Assembly: GCA_012845835.1 (NCBI GenBank)
Contig: JABAKD010000023.1
Location: 2,863,197 to 2,927,196 of the forward strand
Origin: Undaria pinnatifida
Taxonomy: Eukaryota > Sar > Phaeophyceae > Laminariales > Alariaceae
Direction of reading: 5' to 3'
DNA: 64,000 nucleotides
The notes beneath the pieces were generated by a model. That model did no database searches. It saw only the letters and a program-made list of their open reading frames with translations, and was not told the origin of the DNA. The number at the start of each line of letters is the position of its first letter. Position 1 is the stretch's first letter. The position numbers and the translations under genes were made by a program. Shown in pieces: positions 56,740-64,000 of this stretch.

Positions 56740-57364
56740 CCCCCGCTCTCCTCCCCGCCCGTGGTATCGTATGGCGGTGCACCTTTGCTCTCCTCCACGC
56801 CCCCCGACCCCGCATGCTGCTTGCCTCCGCCCCCCAGCTCACCAGATCCGTGCCCCTGCAGGAGCACCTGGCGTTCAGGGCCCGCCGGTTGGCCAGCAGC
56901 GACAGCAGCACATCCTCCCCCGCATGAGATAGGAGCCTCACCCCGTGGTCGAACGACGTCGCCTCCGGCAGCGGCGTAGAGAACGCTTCTTCCGGCACGC
57001 CTGAAAGCTGACGGCCCTCCGACCTGGTCCTCCCCGGCACGCGCTCGTCGCCCCTCTTGCCCAGCATCCTCGTTGCATGGCGGGTGAGCGGCGAGGAATA
57101 TTCTGCGGCGACCGGCGGCGGCTGCCTCCTTCTGTACGTCCACGGGGCCGGTGTCGCCGCCGGTGATGGTGATGAGGATGTCCTCGAGCCGGCGTCCCCG
57201 ATGGAAGAGGGAGACCACTCCGGCATCGGCGAACATGCGGCAGGCGGTGTGAGAGCGCTGGGCGAGTGCGCAGGCGGCGGACCGGCAACAGCGGGCGAAA
57301 TTGCAGCCGGTCCGGGCGTCGTCGAGGTATGAGCGCTGCGTGAGTGCGCGGACGGCGGTGATGA
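56740..57364 (-). other. unassigned GC-rich internal segment of the Copia element
   Basis: Two minus-strand frames are open and neither matches Copia protease or integrase as I know them. The part near 57330-57240 still contains degenerate copies of the 78-bp gag repeat in a shifted frame. The segment may be scrambled gag/hinge sequence or acquired host DNA. Confidence 0.4.
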
Positions 57365-57690
57365 CTATCGCAGCGGTGGTGGCGGCCAGGTGGCTGCTGC
57401 AGGCGGTGTACCTGCAGTAGCAGGCGGGTTCGAGCAAGTGGTGTGAGCGCTGGGTGAGTGCGCGGGCGGCGGACCAGCAGCGGCGGGCGGCATAGCAGTC
57501 GGTCCGGGTGGTGGCGAGGTGTGAGCGCTGGACGAGTGCGCTGGCGGCGGACCGGCAGCGGAGGGCGGCATAGCAGTCGGCCCGGGTGGCGGCGAGGTGT
57601 GAGCGCTGGGTGAGTGCGCGGGCAGCGGACCGGCTGCGGCGGGGGGCGTCGAGGCAATCTCGAATGACACCCCCGGCGGCGTGGACGGTG
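57240..57690. repeat. 78-bp minisatellite encoding a 26-residue Pro/Ala/Ser repeat
   Basis: Units start with GTGTGAGCGCTGG (plus strand) at 57441, 57519 and 57597, exactly 78 bp apart, with two more diverged units near 57247 and 57325. The gag frame reads SAHTSPPPGPTAMPPAAAGP and similar. The last two units are out of frame with the first three. Confidence 0.85.
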
Positions 57691-59008
57691 CTGGTGCGAA
57701 AGGGGCAGCACTGAATCCCCCCTCCCCGACTGTGGCAGCGGCGCCCATGTAACGTTGAGTCGGGTGGTGTAAAGGGAGTCGTTCGCCGATCCCCGAATGA
57801 AGCGGAGCCTTCCCGCCTATTTTTACACTACGTGCGATGAAGAGCTGCAGGGAGCTCCGCTGGCTTGAGCTGCTCCCGGGAGCCGGAGAAGAGAGAGTTG
57901 TAGTAGCAGAGGTAGACGTGGCAAGAGGCGTGCCCTCGTGCTGTAGTTGGAGCTGCTGCTGCTGCTCGGGGGTCCCCGACTCCGTCGTCGGTGGTGGTGA
58001 CCAGTGCCCCGCTGCTGCCCCCCACCCCGAGTACCCCATGTATTCGTTCTCGTAGAGATAATCTGCTGCAAACGCGTGCCGCGGTGCGTTGGGAAATTTT
58101 CCACGCGGCAAATTAGGCGAAAGATTCAACGGCGAATTAGACCGAAAATCAGACGGTGGCACCTGCCCGAATCCCTCGCCCCTGCCTCGACCGCGCCTGC
58201 CCGAAGAATGATGCCAGTTCTCGTGGCCACGTCCTCCGGGGTAGGTGTTCGCATATCCGCCAGGCCCTAGTCCGTGTCCTGGCGGCGGCGTTCTCTGCTG
58301 CTCCGGCGGGTGGCCCCGACTCTAACGCGCACCCAAGTCGTTGGGGTACGGTTGATCGTAGGTGTTCGCATACCCCCCAGGCCCGGGTCCGTGTCCTGGC
58401 GGCGGCGTTCTCCGTTGCTCACGCGGGTGGCCCCCACTCCAACGCGCACCCGAGTCGTTTGGGTACGGTTGCTGTCGATATTTACCTTCCGCCCAGCGCC
58501 CTCCTCCGCGTCCGGCGTACGGCCCGAGTCCCTGCTGCTGCAGGTATTCGTGGAAATCAACGTAGTATCTGTCGAATTCTCGACGCATTACGATGCATTC
58601 GGGGGTGTTGTGGCCTTTCCCCTCGCCATGGAGCGCGCAGTAGGTGTACGTTCGGTCGCGCTCCCCATACCCCCGATCGCCAGCATTCCGCCCTCTATCA
58701 AACTTTCCAGACCAAGCGAACATTTCATTCTTCTGAAAAATCTCTATGTGTCTAGACTGGTACGTACCTGCTGTTGGGGCGGTTGGCCCTCCCTCGTTGG
58801 TCATCTGCAGTACTTGACGAAGGGCGTTGGCTAGATCCCCGATCATGTTCGATGAAGTTGCTGATGGAGCTGCCGCTGCTGTTGTTTCATGTTGTTGTTC
58901 TTTGGCGGGGAAGGACTCGAGTCCGTCTCCTCCATGGTGTTGTGCATTGGCTGAGGAGGACTCGCATCCCTCTCCCCCGTTGCCTACTCCGCCGGGAGGG
59001 GTGCTCAA
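57365..59008 (-). pseudogene. Copia gag, one frame with a single nonsense codon
   Basis: ATG at 59006-59008 lies about 95 bp inside the 5' LTR. One frame of 547 codons runs to 57365, broken only by TAG at 58322-58324, where the neighbouring repeat unit has TGG. Features in order: an N-terminal Ser/Gly/Ala-rich part, a helical segment (SNMIGDLANALRQVLQM), FAWSGKFDRGRN, a Cys/His box YCALHGEGKGHNTPEC (C-x2-H-x5-H-x4-C), an Arg/Gly-rich tandem repeat (GG.P.EQ.RTPPPGHG.GPGG), then a Pro/Ala-rich tail with 26-residue repeats. This is a nucleocapsid-type protein. Readthrough or repair would be needed for full length. Confidence 0.8.
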
Positions 59009-59101
59009 CCCTTACCCCGACGAGGGTCTTGTGTCGGTTCTTGTCATTGGCGCTTAGCAAGGCACAACCCACTAGTTCGTTGAAGATCGTTGACGCGAGC
59101 G

Positions 59102-59598
59102 TGTGGAGTAGGTTGGTACGTGTGGCGCCCCGGTGGTGGTTTAGGTGGAGGAGAAAGGTGGCGTCATAGCCGGTGGTCGGTAACTACGCACTACTAACTA
59201 AGGCGGGTGTGATAACCCGATTTACGTGCGTGGTGAAGCGTGATAGCTCAGGTGTGATAACCCGGAAATGGAGCTCGGATCTGTGGCGTGGTAGCCGGGA
59301 TGTAAATACACAGGGGTGGTAGCCGTGCAGTGGTGAAGGCGTAATAGCCCTTGCAATATAGATGGGGCGTGGTAGCCCTTGGCGTGGTAGCCGTAGAAGA
59401 GACACAGAGAAGACACAAGGTAGAGGCAAAGATAGAGGCGAAAATAGAGTGATATTATTCGGGCACATAAAAACCCACAACACAAAATCCCGTTGTGGAG
59501 ATCCATCCCACATATAAACGAAACCCCCAAAATTCTCCGATGCATCTTTTCGACGGATTCTTGTTAGCAATCTAACAATGGAGTGAGTACGTCTAACA
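59102..59598 (-). repeat. 5' LTR of the minus-strand Copia element
   Basis: 497 bp, about 95% identical to 54989-55486, followed outside by AAATG (59599-59603). Confidence 0.9.
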
Positions 59599-59603
59599 AA
59601 ATG

Positions 59604-60870
59604 TTTGCTGGCTGCTACGTGTTCGTAGCAAAGAGCTAAATTTTCGCCGCTTCGGGAACTCTTGATGACGCGTCACCCTGTCTGCCGTGGGCAACCCGGC
59701 AGATCGTCCACCAGGAACCTGGCAGCCCTTTCGCGAGAGTGTTTGGGTGTTGTGGATGCCGTCTGGTGTGTCCGGGATGCCCTGTGGAAAATGATGTGTG
59801 CCTCGATGTGTTGGTGTCCTGGCTGGCTAGTCGATTGTTCATTTGTTTTATGGGATTCTACTATGCTTTTTTTCCCTCTCGAACTGGGCCATCACCCCAC
59901 ATTAACCAAGTTATTATTTTCAGATTTTCCTCTCCCCTCAGTCCAAATTACGATTAAAAATCCTTGACGCAAGTAGCTTATGTTTGTGCCCTCCTGTACG
60001 TACCAGGAACGTGTGAGTGGTCATCAGGGGACATCCGGGATACATGCCCAGGTTGCCTATTGTTTGCATTTTTCCCTTGATGGTAAGACAGATCCTGATT
60101 CTTGTTCGAAATCATCGCACGAAGTACCTGGTACTTGTACGAAGTAAATACATAGACCTGATCTCGTGCCAGATACTAGATGCAGTAGAGTACACCTCAA
60201 AGATATCAGGTACATAAAATTGTTATCTAGGCTGGCTTTCTATTTTGGGAGAGGGTGCACTCTACCATATTATATATTAATTTCAGTATAACGTATCCCG
60301 TAGTTCTCATTTTCGTGTACATAACACACCCTGGCCGATATGCAATATCATATTGCAATACGCATACGAACCTATTGCCGTGTCCGCCGTATTGGACGCC
60401 CCAAAGGGTATTGATAGCGCTTCTGCAGACATACTGCGCCGAGCATTACATAGCAAGTCAACAGTTGCTGACATATCGGCGGAAACAACACTAATCAGAA
60501 TGAGTACATCGAATGATATTGACGTTGCAAGTCATCATCACTAAGTAAGTTCGTTCGATAGTATATTGGAATATCAACAAGTATAAAATATTTTGTTGTA
60601 TCCATATTGATAACGGCAATACGTTTTGATAGATGAAAAATCTTCAATACTGTCTGAGTAATAGTGATCGATATTGGATGGTTGAACAGTATTGACCACC
60701 TCAGTACCTATCGGTAGGAGATTTGGGAAACGTATTGTCACTTCAACGCATATTGCACGAAGCAATTCTGCCGCTGCACATGTTTTTCGTGAGATTCAGT
60801 ATGATGCCACCACACATGTGGAATAATCTTGGTGTCGTTGGATATTGCATATCACGTGTTATTATAAGAA
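59604..60870. other. intergenic stretch without recognised genes
   Basis: No supportable gene. TATTG/CAATA words are frequent between 60340 and 60760, including the palindrome CAATATCATATTG, but no regular period is visible. Confidence 0.45.
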
Positions 60871-60877
60871 ATAAATT

Positions 60878-61420
60878 ACACTCCAGCTGTGAGATCGAAT
60901 ATTTTGTCGAAACTCATCTTTGCAAGCTGTGTGTGATACTCCGATCGCGCGTATTACGGGTTGTGTGTCCTCATGAAGGATATAGGTCCGCTACTCCCCT
61001 TGCAACTACAGTGTAGCTATCAGGGTCTACAGGGTGATGTTAGGCAGTCTGTGCGCGGAAACGATAAAACCCGTTTCTGAGGGGACCAAAATCTGACAGC
61101 TGTAGAAGGAAATGCATCAGTTTCTTGAGTGAATCTTGCCATTCGAATATCCGGTGAAGGTAGGGTGGAGGTTTTTAGGACGTAGGGGCCTAATTTTGAT
61201 CAAAAGGAGGGTGCGAGGTGGGAAGGGGGGGGTGGGGACGGGTGGGGCAGGTCTATTTGTGCGTGGAAACTACAAATATTTCTTGTGGGGAAGGGGGGGG
61301 GATGTGGCAGGGGGGGCGGGGGCGGGGGGGGAGGGCGTTAGGTCGCATTGATGTAGGGGTTTGCTATACGCGTAGTGCTAGGTCTAAGCAATAGTGCGGG
61401 TGGTGGGGAAGGAGAAGGCG
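60878..61420 (+). repeat. G-tract repeat family A, copy 4
   Basis: The head (60878-61140) aligns with those at 4.4, 54.0 and 14.2 kb. A G-tract body follows (61200-61345), then GTCGCATTGATGTAGGGGTTT...GTGCTAGGT, as at 4987-5030. It is cut off at about 61420 by the start of the DIRS-like fragment. Confidence 0.8.
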
Positions 61421-61798
61421 CTTGCGCGCTGTCCAGTCGCTGGCATCGGACCATTTTTGCTTGTTGGGCGAACGTGTTGTCTCTGATCCGCCCCTGCTGT
61501 CCGCCAAAAAATATCACTGACTGGGACACGCAACTGGAGGTGTTGGGATTGATCATTGGCACGGAGGCGCCTACGGTTACGTTGCTGTCCTATAAGCGCC
61601 TCAAGCTGCAAAATCTCCTTGCGGAATCGCCCTCGTCTCGTACATCTGCTTCAGCGAGGCAGGTGTCGCAGCTCGTTGCTTTCCTAATACATGTCTCGTT
61701 TGCTGTGCGTCTGGGGCGGTTTTTTGTGAACCGTTTGTTGGCTTCAGTGGGTATGCCGCGCATATCTGCCGGATCTGATTTCGGTTTTCAAGGGGCAG

Positions 61799-62413
61799 AT
61801 GTTTCCCAAAAAAGGGGCTGCTGCCGTCGCGCACGTCGGAATTTCCCCGCCGCGGGGGGTTCCAGTTGTCTCTATCCCGGGTGGTCGTGGGCCTGTTTCT
61901 TGCTCTGGTGGCAACGCCGGGAACTACTTCTTTGTGAGGTATTACGTAGACGATGGCATTGTCGTCGAGTTGCAGTGGTGGCCGGACGGTCGCCGTTGTT
62001 TGCGCGCTGTCCAGTCGCTGGCATCGGACCATTTTCGCTTGTTGGGCGAACGTGGTGTCTCTGATCCGCCCCTCCTGTCCGCCAGAAAAATCACTGACTG
62101 GGACACGCAAATGAAGGTGTTGGGTTGGATCATTGACACGGAGGCGCCTACGGTTACGTTGCCGTCCCATAAGCGCCTCAAGCTGCAAAATCTCCTTGCG
62201 GAGTGGCCCTCGTCTCGTACAACTGCTTCAGTGAAGCAGGTGTCGCAGCTCGTTGCTTTCCTTATACATTTCTTCTTTGCTGTGCGTCCGGGGCGGTTTT
62301 TCGTGAACCTTTTGTGGACTTCGGTGGGTATGCCGCGCATATCTGCCGGATCTGATTTTGGTTTTCGTACGGCCAACCTCGGGTGGCGCCTCGTCTTGGG
62401 ACTCGAGGTTTAA
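61799..62413 (+). pseudogene. DIRS-like reverse transcriptase remnant
   Basis: An open frame of about 200 codons contains FVRYYVDDGIVVE (active site YVDD near 61940), then LASDHFRLLGE, KITDWDTQMKVLGW and RPGRFFVNLLW, the typical thumb/connection order of DIRS RTs. The palm upstream of YVDD is missing. A shift near 62405 leads into the RNase H frame. Confidence 0.78.
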
Positions 62414-62985
62414 GGGAACTTCGAGTTTTGGCGGTGGTTTATCGAGGAGGGATTGGACGCGCGCGGAGGAACCTTGTCGGCTCCGATGTATCATTTGCTC
62501 GAGCGCCCCTCCCATCGTACTCCGTTTTCGGGTGCATCCAAAATCGCTGTCGGGGGTCTCTGCCTTGAAAATTGGGTGTACTGGAGATACGATATTGACG
62601 CCCGGGAACGATCTCGATTTTGCGCGTCGAGCAAGTCAGTTGCAGGCGAGACCGATATATCGATTAACTTCCTCGAACTGCTAGGTATGGTCGTCTCTCC
62701 GTCGGTCGTCGTATCTCCGTGCGCCGAGCGCCCGGCCGCGTTGGGGGACTGCGTGTTGTGGCATAGCGACAACGAAGCAGCCGTAGAGTGGGTGCGGCGT
62801 TGTCGAGGCGGGAAGCCGAGATCGGGCGCGCTGATGCGCCTCCTTGGTGTGCTCAAATTGTCCTCTGGTTGGCACTTTGACGCCAAACACGTGGGGGGGT
62901 ATTTTTAACGTTGCCGCGGACGGTATCTCACGCTGGGATCGCGCTTCCGTCCTCATTAATATGCGTGCTGTCCGTGGGATATGCT
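62405..62985 (+). pseudogene. DIRS-like RNase H remnant
   Basis: Starts with FEFWRWFIEEGLDARGGTLS, then ASKIAVGGLCLENWVYWRYD, INFLELLGMVV, the DNEAAVEWVRRCRGGKPRSG active-site block and KHVGG. After a frameshift at about 62900 it continues as FNVAADGISRWDRAS, the usual end of this domain. Catalytic Asp of the DNEAA block is present. Confidence 0.8.
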
Positions 62986-63580
62986 GCTCGCGGGCGAGAA
63001 GCTGATCCCCACGTGGCGTGCCGGGGGTCGTGTTTTGTGGCCGGCCCTGTACGCTTCGTTCTGTCTCTTGACTCGCGCGTCAGAAATGTTTGCGGAAACC
63101 CGGTTACGAGTTCACGATACTTATAGTTTGCGGCGTGCTGATGTTGCCTTCTTTCGCGGAAATATTCAGCTTATTTTTGCGCAGTGGTCAACCGCGGATC
63201 ATGTTGAGGTTCGGTTTCGCGGGTCGATGGGTGACCAACTGCGGAAAGGGGCGGTTGTCACGCATGTGCGAAAGGATCCGTCGATGCGCGTGGGGGAAGG
63301 TGGCGGCGCCGTCGATTTAATGATCGAATTGATGTCTTGTTACTTGTTTCTTCCCTCTTCGGCCCCCTTGGTTGCGTGTGTCGATGATAATGGCGCATGG
63401 TCCATGTGGACACAACATCAAGCGACGGTAGCTTTGCCGAAAGTGGTTGCGTTGGCGGGTGTGCGCGCGGAGGAGTACGCCTTGCAATCCCTGAGGATTG
63501 GAGGCGCAACGCACTTGTCGGCAGGGGGTGCAACACCGGCGGTGTTGCAGCGTGAGGGCCGATGGGCTTTGACTAGTTAG
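62981..63580 (+). pseudogene. DIRS-like tyrosine recombinase, catalytic domain remnant
   Basis: The frame carries GGRVLWPALYASFCLLTRAS (first catalytic Arg in LTRASEMF), SLRRADVAFFRGN, VRFRGSMGDQLRKGAV, then YALQSLRIGGATHL and LQREGRW. In relatives the box before the second Arg is H-S-L-R; here it is Q-S-L-R. The frame stops at GRWALTS, before the catalytic Tyr expected a few residues later. The N-terminal core-binding region that should follow RNase H is deleted. It integrates DNA in the family but must be inactive here. Confidence 0.8.
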
Positions 63581-64000
63581 GCAAACGCGGAATTACAAAG
63601 AAGTGTGTTATCCCGTGTGCACTCTACGACTCGAGGGTAGGGGGGGGCAGGGGGGGGTGGGACTACATTCGTAATACGGCTCAACTACCAGTTTGTGCTG
63701 GAGGCTGGCGTCGAGAGTTCGATGTCGCCAGTTGAGTTGGGAGTTGACTCGTGTATACGGATGTGAGCGTGGGGTTGCCGGCGCGTCAGCCCCGGGGTAT
63801 TCCCATCTCCAACCCCCCTCTCCGGGCGGGGGGTTGCGCATTAATATAATACAACTTCGAAAGCAAAGTTCAAAGCAGAATATTATCGAAGTATGAGAAT
63901 ATATGGGTTTTGCACGTACGCAAGAAGTTTGACCAATCAGATCAATGCGGTAATTCATAGTCGCATGAGCGATAGCATTGGGCACACCTGGCCCAGCTGT
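63581..64000. other. right edge without recognised genes
   Basis: A G-rich stretch (63639-63661) resembles the family A body in composition only. An inverted pair (CAACCCCCCTCTCCGGG and GGGGGGTTG, 63810-63836) is present. No gene is seen. Confidence 0.4.

Larger units (their letters stand above)
54989..59598 (-). mobile_element. gag-bearing, pol-deleted Copia-type LTR element
   Basis: Direct LTRs (54989-55486 and 59102-59598, about 95% identical) flank 3.6 kb of internal sequence. On the coding (minus) strand the LTR runs TGTTRGACG...CTCAACA. AAATG lies just outside both ends (54984-54988 and 59599-59603), a perfect target duplication. The internal part holds gag (59008-57365), an unassigned GC-rich stretch, the RT C-terminus and RNase H (about 56715-55800). 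Protease, integrase and the RT active site are missing. A G-rich polypurine tract (GTAGGGGGGC on the minus strand) precedes the 3' LTR. It could have been mobilised only by another element's pol. Confidence 0.9.
61423..63580 (+). mobile_element. DIRS-like retroelement fragment with internal 578-bp duplication
   Basis: Order: RT C-terminal half (61423-61795, first copy), RT with active site and C-terminal half (61799-62413, second copy), RNase H (about 62405-62985), tyrosine recombinase catalytic part (62981-63580). RT followed by RNase H and a tyrosine recombinase instead of an integrase defines the DIRS order. No LTR, split repeat, gag or N-terminal RT was seen, and frameshifts and a recombinase deletion make it dead. 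Confidence 0.83.

Noticed and set aside
56655-57711. Several long overlapping minus-strand ORFs as separate genes
   Set aside because: They lie inside the Copia element between its LTRs and contain shifted copies of the gag minisatellite.

Overview
This is eukaryotic nuclear DNA from a large, repeat-rich genome. Protein-coding exons are short (61-361 bp) with GT-AG introns from under 100 bp to 21.6 kb. Most of the rest is transposon debris and simple repeats. There are no bacterial operons, rRNA or CRISPR. The Copia and DIRS polyprotein fragments look most like those I associate with stramenopiles, and the long repeat-filled introns would fit a brown alga. That placement is inference from remembered family resemblance, not from a search.

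Layout. (1) 0-6.2 kb: no recognisable gene, one diverged 105-bp tandem repeat, and the first block of a G-tract repeat family (4.4-6.1 kb). (2) 6.2-6.64 kb, minus strand: an unrecognised 148-aa ORF with a poly(A) signal, divergent from the main gene. (3) 6.7-38.3 kb, plus strand: one split gene for a major-facilitator transporter of the ZIFL (zinc-induced facilitator-like) type. From the ATG at 6835 I could join nine exons in phase into 539 codons plus stop with no disruption. Its second large intron (8,776-30,356) holds a minisatellite, an inverted copy of the G-tract family, a CAA-tailed retroposon split by a MITE, a decayed DIRS-like element, and a decayed full-length Copia element with both LTRs. 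(4) 38.3-49.9 kb: no gene I can support, but several dispersed repeats, a ~200-bp-period diverged array and a hairpin. (5) 49.9-52.0 kb, minus strand: a multi-exon gene for an unrecognised coiled-coil protein; its 3' half is well defined. (6) 52-54.9 kb: repeats, including a tandem duplication with CTG runs. (7) 54,989-59,598, minus strand: a Copia-type element with two ~497-bp LTRs and a perfect AAATG target duplication. It keeps gag and the RT tail/RNase H but has lost protease, integrase and most of RT. (8) 61.4-63.6 kb, plus strand: a DIRS-like fragment (RT, RNase H, tyrosine recombinase) with an internal 578-bp duplication.

How the parts relate: the transporter is the only gene whose function I can name. 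The mobile elements in its introns are mostly dead, and its splice sites and reading frame survive around them. Repeat boundaries given below were found by eye and are approximate, usually to within 10-40 bp.
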